From contig DAOUQK010000003.1 in the NCBI GenBank assembly GCA_030625695.1, positions 1 through 41,067 on the forward strand: a stretch of 41,067 nucleotides of DNA. The letters are read 5' to 3'. Below the pieces are notes generated by a model, which was given only the letters and a program-made list of their open reading frames with translations, was not told the origin of the DNA and ran no database searches. Below, in pieces: positions 9,072 through 17,117 of this stretch (position 1 is its first letter; every line of letters begins with the position of its first letter). A program made the position numbers and the translations under genes. This DNA is from Paracoccaceae bacterium. GTDB taxonomy: Bacteria > Pseudomonadota > Alphaproteobacteria > Rhodobacterales > Rhodobacteraceae.

Positions 9072-10847
9072 TCAAATGTTCTGTTCCTGCATGTCGCCCG
9101 CATCAATCCCGGCCACTTCCACAGGGTTTTTCATCGCGTCACGGCGGAACGGTTCGCCTAGTTCCTGGTTGATCATCGCCTCGATCAATGTGGTGATGCC
9201 GTTATTCATCTGGTCCTTGATCGCCTGATCAAGTGCAGCCGTCAGCTCCTCCATTGAATGGACCACAACACCTTTCAATCCGCAGGCATTGGCGATCCCG
9301 GCATACGACACCCCAGTTCCCAACTCAGTGCCAACAAAGTTGTCATTATACCAAAGCGTCGAGTTACGCTTTTCCGCGCCCCACTGATAGTTGCGAAACA
9401 CCACTTGCGTCACAGCGGGCCATTCGTCCCGGCCAATCGCCGTCAGTTCGGTCACGGCAATGCCAAACGCGCCATCACCGGAAAACCCGACAACCGGCAC
9501 ATCCGGACAGCCGATCTTGGCCCCGACCACCGAGGGCAGGCCATAACCGCAAGGGCCGAACAGGCCCGGTGCCAGATACTTACGCCCCTCTTCGAACGAT
9601 GAATAGGCATTGCCGATCGCACAGTTGTTGCCAATGTCCGAGGAAATGATTGCCTCACCCGGCAGGCCCGCCATGATCGCTCTCCAGGCTTTTCTCGGGC
9701 TTAGCCAATCCGGCTTGTCCGCACGGGCGCGCTGGTTCCAGGTGGTGCCCGGGTCGTCCTCTTCGTGGTCCATGCTGGACAGTTCCTGGGCCCAGGCCGA
9801 TTTGGTCTGTGCAATCAACCCTTCGCGGTCGGACCGTCCGGCGTCTCCCGCACTCTCGCTTAGCTTTTCAAGGATCGAACGGGCCACCTTGCCTGCATCG
9901 CCAACGATGCCAACGCTCACCGGTTTGGTCAGGCCAATCCGATCCGGGTTCAGATCAACCTGAATGATCTTCGCCTGCGTCGGCCAATAATCAATGCCAT
10001 AGCCCGGCAGGGTAGAAAACGGGTTCAACCGCGACCCCAGTGCCAACACCACATCAGCTTTGGAGATCAACTCCATCCCCGCCTTGTTGCCATTGTACCC
10101 CAATGGCCCGGCAAACAAAGGGTGCGAGCCGGGAAAGGCATCATTATGCTGATAGCCGACACATACCGGCGCCGACAGGCGTTCGGCCAACGCAACCGTG
10201 TCGCCAATTGCGCCCGACAGGATCACCCCGGCACCGTTCAGGATCACCGGGAACTTGGCACCGGACAACAAGTCAGCCGCCTGTTGCAACGCAGTCTCGC
10301 CGCCACCGGGGCGTTCAAACCCGACGATGGCCGGCAATTCGATGTCCACCACTTGCGTGAACATATCGCGTGGCACGTTGATCTGCGCCGGGGCAGACGC
10401 ACGGCGCGCTTTCATGATCACCCGGTTCAGAACCTCGGCCACACGGGTCGGGTCGCGCACTTCTTCCTGATAACACACCATGTCTTCGAACATCTTCATC
10501 TGTTCGACTTCCTGAAACCCGCCCTGACCGATGGTTTTGTTGGCGGCCTGCGGTGTCACCAGCAACAGCGGTGTGTGGTTCCAATAGGCGGTCTTGACTG
10601 CGGTCACAAAGTTGGCAATCCCCGGACCGTTCTGGGCAATCATCATGCTCATTTTACCGGTGGCGCGGGTGTACCCGTCCGCCATCATCCCGCCCGACCC
10701 TTCGTGGGCGCAATCCCAGAAATTGATGCCCGCCTTGGGAAAAATATCCGAGATTGGCATGAACGCCGACCCAATGATGCCAAACACCTCACTGATCCCG
10801 TGCATCTGCATGGTTTTGACAAAGGCTTCTTCGGTGGTCATTTTCAT
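9072..10847 (-). CDS. xsc: Sulfoacetaldehyde acetyltransferase
   Basis: Xsc is a thiamine-diphosphate enzyme that splits sulfoacetaldehyde with phosphate into acetyl phosphate and sulfite, the desulfonation step for taurine, isethionate and related C2 sulfonates. The 591-residue length is normal. E49 in CAHEGSGGMMADG is the conserved glutamate that activates the cofactor. GFSGDGAFGIAVTEL and the following FRNYQWGAEKRN form the ThDP/Mg site and match Xsc rather than acetolactate synthase. The start at 10847 (MKMTTEEAF) has AGGAG upstream; a second ATG lies two codons later. tauR lies upstream on the same strand. The 277-bp gap between them holds the tauR terminator and a MITE-like element that ends 46 bp before this start codon. 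Confidence 0.97.
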   Translation of the reverse strand: MKMTTEEAFVKTMQMHGISEVFGIIGSAFMPISDIFPKAGINFWDCAHEGSGGMMADGYTRATGKMSMMIAQNGPGIANFVTAVKTAYWNHTPLLLVTPQAANKTIGQGGFQEVEQMKMFEDMVCYQEEVRDPTRVAEVLNRVIMKARRASAPAQINVPRDMFTQVVDIELPAIVGFERPGGGETALQQAADLLSGAKFPVILNGAGVILSGAIGDTVALAERLSAPVCVGYQHNDAFPGSHPLFAGPLGYNGNKAGMELISKADVVLALGSRLNPFSTLPGYGIDYWPTQAKIIQVDLNPDRIGLTKPVSVGIVGDAGKVARSILEKLSESAGDAGRSDREGLIAQTKSAWAQELSSMDHEEDDPGTTWNQRARADKPDWLSPRKAWRAIMAGLPGEAIISSDIGNNCAIGNAYSSFEEGRKYLAPGLFGPCGYGLPSVVGAKIGCPDVPVVGFSGDGAFGIAVTELTAIGRDEWPAVTQVVFRNYQWGAEKRNSTLWYNDNFVGTELGTGVSYAGIANACGLKGVVVHSMEELTAALDQAIKDQMNNGITTLIEAMINQELGEPFRRDAMKNPVEVAGIDAGDMQEQNI

Positions 10848-10893
10848 TTTGGGACAGCTCCTGCGCGTAGGGTGATTCCGGCGGATCGCCGAC

Positions 10894-11009
10894 TAGAGCG
10901 AAACCAATCTAATCAGAGTCATGCATTCATCCTCCAGCCCGAGGCAGCGTTTTCTTTTCCAAACGCGTTCGGGCCGGAGAGTGAATTCAATTGGATTGGA
11001 TTCGCTCTA
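10894..11009. mobile_element. MITE-like element, copy A (116 bp, TA-flanked)
   Basis: The element starts TAGAGCGAAACCAATCTAAT and ends with its imperfect inverse (ATTGGATTGGATTCGCTCTA). A TA stands at both ends, as expected of a target duplication left by IS630/mariner-type transposition. Read on the plus strand it aligns with the reverse strand of the element at 22920-23035, which also spans 116 bp. Shared blocks include CCAATCTAA, CCCGAGGCAG, AACGCGTTCGGGC and TGAATTCA. Inner arms around CCCGA and TCGGG form a long imperfect hairpin. It has no coding capacity. It lies in the leader of xsc. Confidence 0.75.
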
Positions 11010-11041
11010 ATTCGGTGTAGGCAGGCAAACAAACCGCCAAT

Positions 11042-11074
11042 AGGGCCAGATTGCCATACTGGATGAATCCAGGC
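11042..11074 (-). promoter_or_regulatory. Possible weak TauR boxes upstream of xsc
   Basis: On the minus strand CTGGATTCAT and CTGGCCCTAT start 23 bases apart. Each matches the CTGGACTTAT box near tauR at 8 of 10 positions, and the spacing is close to the 22 bases seen there. They point toward xsc. MITE copy A lies between them and the xsc start, so the original promoter spacing may have been changed. This is inference from weak matches. Confidence 0.25.
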
Positions 11075-11088
11075 GCTACACAAACCCC

Positions 11089-11127
11089 GCGAAGAAAGCC
11101 ATTCATGGCTTGATGAGCGGCCCCTCA
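11089..11127 (-). terminator. tauR terminator; member of a repeated terminator block
   Basis: Directly after, and including, the tauR stop the minus strand reads TGAGGGGCCGCTC, then the arms AAGCC/GGCTT around ATGAAT, then TCTTCGC. The same block, with different bases in the hairpin, follows gshA at 30514-30551 on the other strand. The hairpin plus T-rich tail suggests a Rho-independent terminator. Confidence 0.6.
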
Positions 11128-12585
11128 ACAGGCATCCAACACCTCAGCAACGCGGGCGATTCCGGTGGCAATTCTCTCAACCGGGATCGACGAATACCCC
11201 AACCGGTAATAATTCAACGGTCTGGAGCCCCGGGCAAAAAACGGCCCCCCCGGTTCGACCACAACACTTTTGTCCCGAAACGCCCCGGTCAATCCGGCAA
11301 TATCCGCCCCCTCAGGGCCCCGCATCCACAACGACGACCCCCCATAAACTCCGCGCCCGGCAATGTTCAGCCCATGCTCGGCCACCGCAGTTTCCAGCGC
11401 CACCCTTCGGTCATGCAGGGCCACACTCATGCGTTTGATCTGTGCATCATAATGCCCAAGACTCAGAAAATAGGCCGCCGTCCTTTGAATATGCCCCGGC
11501 GGATGGCGCAGAATCACGGCCCTCAGGGCGCGTGCCTGACGGATAAACGCCTCTGACCCGACCAGATATCCCAGCCTTAACCCCGGAAACAGCGACTTGG
11601 AAAAACTGCCGACGTAAATCACCCGCCCGTCGAGATCCAACGACTTCAACGCCGGGGACGGGGCGGCCAGAAACGACATTTCAAATTCGTAGTCGTCTTC
11701 GATGATCAGCGCATCCAATTCGCGCGCCCGCTCCAGCAAAGCCTGGCGGCGCGCCAGCGGCATGGTCGCTGTGGTCGGGCTTTGATGGCTTGGGGTTGTG
11801 AAAATCACATCGGCCCGGTCGGGAATATCCTCGGGCGGCAACCCGTCATCATCCACTTTCACCAGATCCAGATTGCCCTGGATATTCAACAGCAAATCGC
11901 GTTGCGCGTGATAACACGGATCCTCCATCACCACGTTCTTCCCGCGCCCCAGCAAGATTTGCGCGCTTAACCACATGGCATTCTGCGCGCCCATAGTGAT
12001 CAGAATCTCTTCGGGTCTGGCCGTAATCCCCCTTCGGGGCAAAGTATGGCGGGCGATATATTCGATCAGCAATGGGTCATCCTGATCAAAGTAATCTCCG
12101 GTCAGCGCTGCAAAATCCTTTTGTCCCAGCGCGCGCAACGCGCACAACCGCCAATTGGCGTGATCAAACAGGCCCGGGTCGGCCTGCCCGTAAATGAAAG
12201 GATAGCGCATTTTCCGCCAGTCCGCAGGCTTGACCGGCGTATCCCCACCAGTGAAATCGTGACTGATTACCCGGTTCCAATCGATCTTGTCCTCGCCCCG
12301 TGGGGCGGGCGAATAAACCGGCGGCACCGGCGCGTTTTCGGACACGAAGTATCCCGACCGCCCGCGCGCATCCAGATAGTCATTGGCCACCAGTTCGGTA
12401 TAGGCTAGCGTGACGGTGATCCTTGCCACCCCCAGATGCACCGCCATCCCGCGTGACGATGGCAGTTTTTCACCAATGTGAAACCGCCCCGACAGAATGC
12501 CTTCGGCAATCATCTGCTGTATCCGCGCCTGCAACGTACCCTGGGCATCGGCGTTCAGAAAAAAGGTTTCAACTGGAATGGACAT
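11125..12585 (-). CDS. tauR: TauR, MocR-type regulator of taurine metabolism
   Basis: The 486-residue protein joins a GntR-type winged helix-turn-helix (about residues 18-85, with LPSSRGMAVHLGVARITV) to an aminotransferase-like PLP-binding domain. K330 in VGSFSKSLFPGLRLGY is the PLP lysine, and GAQNAMW near 199 and EDDYEFEM near 296 are further fold signatures. Such MocR proteins use PLP and an amine ligand as a sensor. The position just upstream of xsc on the same strand, and CTGGACTT repeats before its own start, point to TauR, the known activator of taurine genes in Rhodobacter. No tpa or tauABC lies next to it here. Confidence in the MocR family is very high; the TauR name rests mainly on context. 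Confidence 0.88.
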   Translation of the reverse strand: MSIPVETFFLNADAQGTLQARIQQMIAEGILSGRFHIGEKLPSSRGMAVHLGVARITVTLAYTELVANDYLDARGRSGYFVSENAPVPPVYSPAPRGEDKIDWNRVISHDFTGGDTPVKPADWRKMRYPFIYGQADPGLFDHANWRLCALRALGQKDFAALTGDYFDQDDPLLIEYIARHTLPRRGITARPEEILITMGAQNAMWLSAQILLGRGKNVVMEDPCYHAQRDLLLNIQGNLDLVKVDDDGLPPEDIPDRADVIFTTPSHQSPTTATMPLARRQALLERARELDALIIEDDYEFEMSFLAAPSPALKSLDLDGRVIYVGSFSKSLFPGLRLGYLVGSEAFIRQARALRAVILRHPPGHIQRTAAYFLSLGHYDAQIKRMSVALHDRRVALETAVAEHGLNIAGRGVYGGSSLWMRGPEGADIAGLTGAFRDKSVVVEPGGPFFARGSRPLNYYRLGYSSIPVERIATGIARVAEVLDAC

Positions 12586-12599
12586 AGCTAAAGAATAGA

Positions 12600-12631
12600 C
12601 TGGACTTATTCCAAGCGCAAACTGGACTTGT
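12600..12631 (+). promoter_or_regulatory. Pair of TauR-like operator boxes
   Basis: CTGGACTTAT (12600-12609) and CTGGACTTGT (12622-12631) form a direct repeat with a 22-bp period, 15 bp upstream of the tauR start codon. They match the CTGGACYTAA direct repeats described for TauR of Rhodobacter capsulatus, as I remember them. They are oriented toward the plus strand, that is, away from tauR. That orientation would suit a divergent gene, but the present divergent gene is a cyclase 180 bp away. Autoregulation of tauR is the simplest reading. Confidence 0.6.
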
Positions 12632-12813
12632 CACGAGTGCGAAGCCACCGGATGTAAGGCGTAGAAATATTTGGCAGGAACTTTTCGGCAAACATTCTAA
12701 TTCAGGTCCAGGCGCACCTGAAGCTTTACATATTCGACAAAAAACCGCTCAACAAAAAAGCGTTGGGATAACGCGCTCCCAGACGGTAGATTGATCAAAA
12801 GAGGAGGTTCAGC

Positions 12814-14550
12814 TTGGAGCGGCGACTGGTTGCCATTCTCGCCATCGACGTGGTGGGTTACTCTGCGCTGATGCGAAGAGACGAGGAAGGTACGCTTGCC
12901 AATCTTCTGGCCTGCCGTGAATTGACCGACAAACATATAGCGGCCCATACCGGGCGTATTTTTGCGACCGCGGGTGATAGTGTACTGGCCGAATTTTCCA
13001 GGCCAGTCGAGGCGGTGCGATGCGGGATTGATATTCAACAAGAGTTGGCAACCAGAAATGGGGACCGTCATGAAGACAACCGGATGGATCTGCGTATCGG
13101 TGTTAATCTTGGGGACGTCATGGAACAGGACGGCAATCTGTTCGGTGACGGGGTCAATGTGGCGGCGCGGCTGGAATCTTTATCTGAGCCGGCTGGCATG
13201 TGTGTGTCCGATTCCGTCTACGAACAGGTACGCGATCGGTTGAGTGTCCAATTCAGGGACTCTGGCGATCAGGTGGTTAAGAACATTGACCGTCCGGTGC
13301 GGGCTTGGAAATGGTCTGCACTGGAGCCCACCACGAAAACCAAAACCAAAGTGGAACCCTCGCCTCAGTCTGAATTTCCGTCAATCGCGGTATTGCCGTT
13401 CGAAAACATGTCGGGTGATCCAGAACAGGAATTTCTGGCGGACGGCATAGCCGAAGAAATCATAACGACGTTGTCCAAAGTTCCTGGCCTGCTTGTGGTC
13501 GCCCGCATTTCCACATTCAGTTACAAAGGACAGTCGATCGACGTAAAGCAAATCGGGTCCGAGCAGAATGTGCGTTATGTGTTGGAGGGCAGTGTCCGCA
13601 GGTCCGGCAACCGCGTTCGCGTCACTGCGCAGCTTGTTGACGCCGTCAGCGGGCACCATCGGTGGGCCGAACGGTATGATCGCAATATTGATGACATTTT
13701 TGAGTTGCAGGACGAGATGGCGTTGCGCGTTGCCACGGCCCTTCTGGGCGAAATGATCGGTGGCGAAATGGCACGGACCCGTGGTGCTGGGACCACAGAT
13801 GTTGAGGCCTGGGTACAGCATATAAGAGGCGTCGCGGCCATGCGTTCAATCACCCGAGATGTGCTTTTGGATTCACGGCGGCTGGTAGAGTTTGCCGCCC
13901 AGCTTGACCCGACCTATGCCGCACCCCTGAGCACCCTTGGCTTGATACATGCGATGGACGCACGGCACGGATTCAGCGATTCGCGCAGCGGCTCGATCAC
14001 CAAGGCGCGGGACTATGCCAATCGTTCTATCGCGCTGGATCCAGACAACTCAGAAGCTTATGGTGTTCTGGGCTTTGCCGACAATCTGGACGGGAATCTG
14101 AAAGCGGCGATTGAAAAGCATGAAATCTCGCTTCGGATGAACCCCAACCACGCCGAAGTCACAATACGTCATGCTTTGACTTTGGTGTTTAATGGCCAAC
14201 CGGACGACGCCGTCAGGGCTGCAGAAAAGGCCATGCGCCTTTGCCCCATTCACCCTCCGTGGTATGCTGGAGTATATGGTTTTGCGCTTCGGGCATCGGG
14301 GCGATATGACGACTCGATCAAGGAATTTGAAGAATACGGGCGTCTGGTCAAAGGTTTTGGTCATGTTGATCTGACGATTGTGTATGTGATGAAAGGTGAC
14401 ATGGAAGCCGCCCGGCAACAGGCGGGCAAAGTTATGTTACATCGCCCTGATTTTAAAGTATCCAACTGGGCGGCAACGCAACTTTATGCTGACGACCTTG
14501 GGTCGCAAATGGACAGGGACGCATTGCTCAAGGCAGGATTACCTGCTTAG
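12814..14550 (+). CDS. Class III adenylate/guanylate cyclase fused to a TolB-like and TPR region
   Basis: The N-terminal 165 residues are a nucleotide cyclase catalytic domain. D12 (AIDVVGYSALM) and D55 (AGDSVLAEF) are the metal ligands, and N115 and R119 (VNVAARLESL) are the transition-state residues, so it looks active. After a charged linker comes a segment beginning SIAVLPFENMSGDPEQEFLADG (split here only for description), typical of TolB-like regions in such proteins. TPR-like helices follow from about residue 330 to the end (578 residues). There is no clear membrane segment. The start is TTG at 12814, supported by an excellent GAGGAGG at the right distance. It converges on the DMT transporter gene with a 4-base overlap of stop codons. 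The signal it senses is unknown. Confidence 0.88.
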   Translation: MERRLVAILAIDVVGYSALMRRDEEGTLANLLACRELTDKHIAAHTGRIFATAGDSVLAEFSRPVEAVRCGIDIQQELATRNGDRHEDNRMDLRIGVNLGDVMEQDGNLFGDGVNVAARLESLSEPAGMCVSDSVYEQVRDRLSVQFRDSGDQVVKNIDRPVRAWKWSALEPTTKTKTKVEPSPQSEFPSIAVLPFENMSGDPEQEFLADGIAEEIITTLSKVPGLLVVARISTFSYKGQSIDVKQIGSEQNVRYVLEGSVRRSGNRVRVTAQLVDAVSGHHRWAERYDRNIDDIFELQDEMALRVATALLGEMIGGEMARTRGAGTTDVEAWVQHIRGVAAMRSITRDVLLDSRRLVEFAAQLDPTYAAPLSTLGLIHAMDARHGFSDSRSGSITKARDYANRSIALDPDNSEAYGVLGFADNLDGNLKAAIEKHEISLRMNPNHAEVTIRHALTLVFNGQPDDAVRAAEKAMRLCPIHPPWYAGVYGFALRASGRYDDSIKEFEEYGRLVKGFGHVDLTIVYVMKGDMEAARQQAGKVMLHRPDFKVSNWAATQLYADDLGSQMDRDALLKAGLPA

Positions 14551-15536
14551 AATCGCGTCTTAATCTCGTCCCTCACCACTTCGCGCGCCTTGTGTTTTTC
14601 ACGCAAGAATACAAACAACCCAGCACCGACGATCATTGCCATGCCGGTCCAGACCTCCCATTCGGGCAGGTCAGACCAGATCATCCAGCCCCAGAACACC
14701 GCCAGCGGCAGGCCAACATATTCATATGGCGCGATGGTGGCGGCATTCGACAACCGGTAGGCCTGAGACAGGCAATAGCCGATTATCGCCGAATTGAAGC
14801 CCAGCCCGAACAGCAGGACCCAATCGCCCTCCGCCGGCCACACCCAGGCGCGCAGCAGGAACTCGACACTGGCATTGTCGTGGCCGCCGTACCGCCCATC
14901 GCCGGCCACCAGCCAGAACAGGGACGAAACCACAACAAACGCCACCTGAATATAGATCGCCATGGCCGAGGCTTTGCTGAAGGGCCCAAGTTTGCGGGTC
15001 AAAAGTTGCATTCCGGCATAGGCCAACGCCGACAGCACTGGCAGCAGCAGCACGATCCGATCCACCTCCAGCGCCTCGTTATCGACCCAAGGCCGCTGCA
15101 TGACGACCACGCCAAGAAAGCCGAACACAACCGCGCCGATCCGCAACGGCCCGACCTTTTCGCCCAGGACCGGGATCGACAGTAACGTGATGAACAAAGG
15201 GGCCACAAAGAACAGCGCCGTGGCATCCGCCAATGGCAACACCGCGAAGGCCGCGAAAAAGCACATGTTGGCAATCACCACCAGCAATCCGCGCAAAGCA
15301 TGCAGGCCGGGTTGGTGGGTCTTCAGGATGCGCCAGCCGCCTTCGGCCTGCACCAAAAACAGGGTGAACACGATACCAATGGCCGACCGGGCAAAGACGA
15401 TCTGATGCAGCGGATAGCCGCCGGACAATTGCTTGACCAGCATATCGTTGACTGAAATGGCCAGCATTCCAAACAGAATAAAGGCAATCCCGGCAGTGGG
15501 CCCGAAAGCGGACCTGTGCGATATTGCGCCGCTCAT
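14547..15536 (-). CDS. DMT-superfamily (EamA) transporter
   Basis: This inner-membrane protein of 329 residues has about ten hydrophobic segments in two EamA repeats. The first repeat contains ARSAIGIVFTLFL and PLADATALFFVAPLFITLLS; the second contains APYEYVGLPLAVFWGWMIW. Both are typical of drug/metabolite transporters of the RhaT/S-adenosylmethionine-carrier type. The substrate cannot be told from sequence. The frame is open to an ATG at 15548, but GGAGA within that extension lies just before the ATG at 15536, which is therefore preferred. It ends in a 4-base convergent overlap with the cyclase gene. Confidence 0.85.
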   Translation of the reverse strand: MSGAISHRSAFGPTAGIAFILFGMLAISVNDMLVKQLSGGYPLHQIVFARSAIGIVFTLFLVQAEGGWRILKTHQPGLHALRGLLVVIANMCFFAAFAVLPLADATALFFVAPLFITLLSIPVLGEKVGPLRIGAVVFGFLGVVVMQRPWVDNEALEVDRIVLLLPVLSALAYAGMQLLTRKLGPFSKASAMAIYIQVAFVVVSSLFWLVAGDGRYGGHDNASVEFLLRAWVWPAEGDWVLLFGLGFNSAIIGYCLSQAYRLSNAATIAPYEYVGLPLAVFWGWMIWSDLPEWEVWTGMAMIVGAGLFVFLREKHKAREVVRDEIKTRF

Positions 15537-15713
15537 GTGGGTCTCCATTCGTGGGATGGGATAAAGCCCGCCGCACAGACCTCAGCGTTATCACATATTG
15601 CCGGTTTGACAATGCTGCGATTTTACAATGCCTGGGCGCGGTTTTTGCGATTGGCCTTAGGCGTCAGGCCGATATACTCTGCCCCAAAACCAACATCATT
15701 TCCGAGGCCCCCA

Positions 15714-16241
15714 ATGAAGATGAGCGACCAACGCGAGATTGCCGCCGACCCGGCCACTGTTTACGCGGCCCTGCTGGACCCCGAGGTGCTCAAGGCCTGC
15801 GTGCCCGGTGCTACCGAAGTGATTGGCAACCCAGGCGATGGCTATACCGCAAGTGTTACCCAAAAGGTCGGACCGGTGAAGGCGACCTTCAAGGGACAGG
15901 TTATCATGGCCAATATGGTCGAAAACCAATCTCTGACCATATCGGGGTCTGGCAAAGGGGGGGCTGCCGGGTTTGCCAAAGGCGGGGCCGAAGTGACGCT
16001 GACACCATCCGAAACCGGCACCCTGCTTGCGTATGAGGTCGAAGCCAAAGTGGGCGGTAAGATCGCCCAGCTTGGCAGCCGCTTGATCGACGGTTTTGCC
16101 AAAAAGATGGCCGATCAGTTCTTTACCAACCTGCAACAGGCTATTGAGGGTCCGGCAGACCCCGCCGACGACGGCCCATCCGGGTCGGACAAGGCCCCCG
16201 CCAAAAAGGGCTGGTTCAAGAAAGTTACCGGACGAAGTTGA
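15714..16241 (+). CDS. CoxG-like SRPBCC-fold protein
   Basis: The 175-residue protein is a member of the CoxG family (CO dehydrogenase subunit G), which has an SRPBCC lipid-binding-like fold. The start MKMSDQREIAADPATVYAALLDPEVLKACVPGA, given here in shortened sense, is the family hallmark: IAADPATVYAALLDPEVL followed by CVPGA. GFAKGGAEVTL and KIAQLGSRLIDGFAKKMADQ follow. The C-terminus is a charged Lys-rich tail ending KKGWFKKVTG. CoxG proteins help attach or mature molybdenum hydroxylases of the CO dehydrogenase family, but no such enzyme gene is present here, so the partner is unknown. The frame extends upstream to 15516; the family N-terminus decides for 15714. An ABC ATPase remnant follows directly. 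Confidence 0.8.
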   Translation: MKMSDQREIAADPATVYAALLDPEVLKACVPGATEVIGNPGDGYTASVTQKVGPVKATFKGQVIMANMVENQSLTISGSGKGGAAGFAKGGAEVTLTPSETGTLLAYEVEAKVGGKIAQLGSRLIDGFAKKMADQFFTNLQQAIEGPADPADDGPSGSDKAPAKKGWFKKVTGRS

Positions 16242-16305
16242 CCCAACAAACGCTATCGTTTCGATCCGCGATCTTCGTAAAGTTTATGCAACGGGCTACC
16301 CCAAC
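16237..16305 (+). pseudogene. Remnant of the 5' end of an ABC-transporter ATPase gene
   Basis: Directly after the coxG-like stop, in another frame, the sequence encodes NAIVSIRDLRKVYATGY. This is the typical first beta strand region of an ABC ATPase (x-I-x-x-L-R-K-x-Y-x-x-G). Walker A and everything else that should follow is missing, and no start codon lies in frame. Sequence similarity to an ATPase ends near 16300, where unrelated DNA begins. I read it as the leftover of a deleted or replaced transporter gene. The match is short, so chance cannot be excluded. Confidence 0.5.
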
Positions 16306-16351
16306 CCCAACCTTGGTTTATCGCAGCGCGAAGGCCGTGAAACTGTCGGTT

Positions 16352-16936
16352 TCAAGCGGTTCGCAGCAACACTTTGTTCGACCCAACTGCCTTGGCGATC
16401 TTGGAATATTGCAATGACTTGCTTCTCGAGCCAGCAGCACTGCGTAACAAAAGCGTTTCGGTCTGGGCCAGAATCGCCTGCGCTTGTTGGTTCACCTGGG
16501 CTGACGTTTCCCGAGACGTTGGCGTCAGAACCCGTGTCGTCGTTTCGGTCGTCCCCGGGCGTGTCGCTTTGCCACGCGGCAAGTCCTGACTGCGATTGCT
16601 GCGTGCCAAACTGGCCATCTGATCCGAGGCCGACTTTAAGACCCGCTGGACTTCTTCATAATCGCTGTCTTTGGGAATATCCTTTGACAGGACGCTAAAC
16701 CGCTCGGCCAGACAATCGATACGGTACGCTTCGTCAAGCGATCCGCAGAATTTTTTGGCCGCCGTCAATCCACTTACGACAACCGCAGTATATGCAACCG
16801 ACCCGAACTCTCCGGCAGGAAGGATGACGGTATAAATAATTGCACCAGGAACGCCCTGCGCCACTACGGGCACTGCGGGCAACACCATCGAGGCTATCGC
16901 CACGGCAAATAGTGGTTTCCGGAAATATGTGCGCAT
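16352..16936 (-). CDS. Exported protein of unknown function with two conserved-looking Cys
   Basis: The 194-residue product begins with a clear signal peptide (MRTYFRKPLFAVAIASMVLP, cleavage after VVAQ). The mature part has a Cys pair in FCGSLDEAYRIDCLAERF, a Ser/Thr/Arg-rich middle (RGKATRPGTTETTTRVLTPT), and a helical C-terminus ending IAKAVGSNKVLLRTA. I do not recognise a named family; I believe similar proteins occur in other Rhodobacterales. The frame is open to 16975, but AGGAG before the ATG at 16936 and the signal peptide decide the start. It is divergent from the next gene, which is also exported, and lies where an ABC transporter gene appears to be missing. Confidence 0.7.
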   Translation of the reverse strand: MRTYFRKPLFAVAIASMVLPAVPVVAQGVPGAIIYTVILPAGEFGSVAYTAVVVSGLTAAKKFCGSLDEAYRIDCLAERFSVLSKDIPKDSDYEEVQRVLKSASDQMASLARSNRSQDLPRGKATRPGTTETTTRVLTPTSRETSAQVNQQAQAILAQTETLLLRSAAGSRSKSLQYSKIAKAVGSNKVLLRTA

Positions 16937-17117
16937 CGGTTCGACTCCTAAATTGGCTATGCCGAAACAGATCATATTATTGCGCCCAAAACAATTGCTG
17001 TCTTATGAGCAGAGGTAATAGAAAGCGGGTTTGTGCCGCCTGATGGTTTTAAGCAAGTTGAATTAAACCTTTGCAGGCGCTAAGATTTTTTCAATCACCA
17101 ATTGATCGGAACGAATC
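16937..17117. promoter_or_regulatory. Divergent promoter region of the two exported-protein genes
   Basis: These 181 bases are more AT-rich than their flanks (for example TCATATTATTGCG around 16973). They must hold the promoters of both divergent genes. I see no clear operator or RNA gene in them. Confidence 0.35.

Noticed and set aside
12702-12721. Small hairpin TCAGGT/ACCTGA before the cyclase gene
   Set aside because: A 6-bp stem without T-run or conserved context; no support for a function.
16096-16698. A 200-codon forward frame as one gene
   Set aside because: It overlaps the end of the coxG-like gene and the exported-protein gene in antisense. Only the short ABC-like stretch in it is meaningful.
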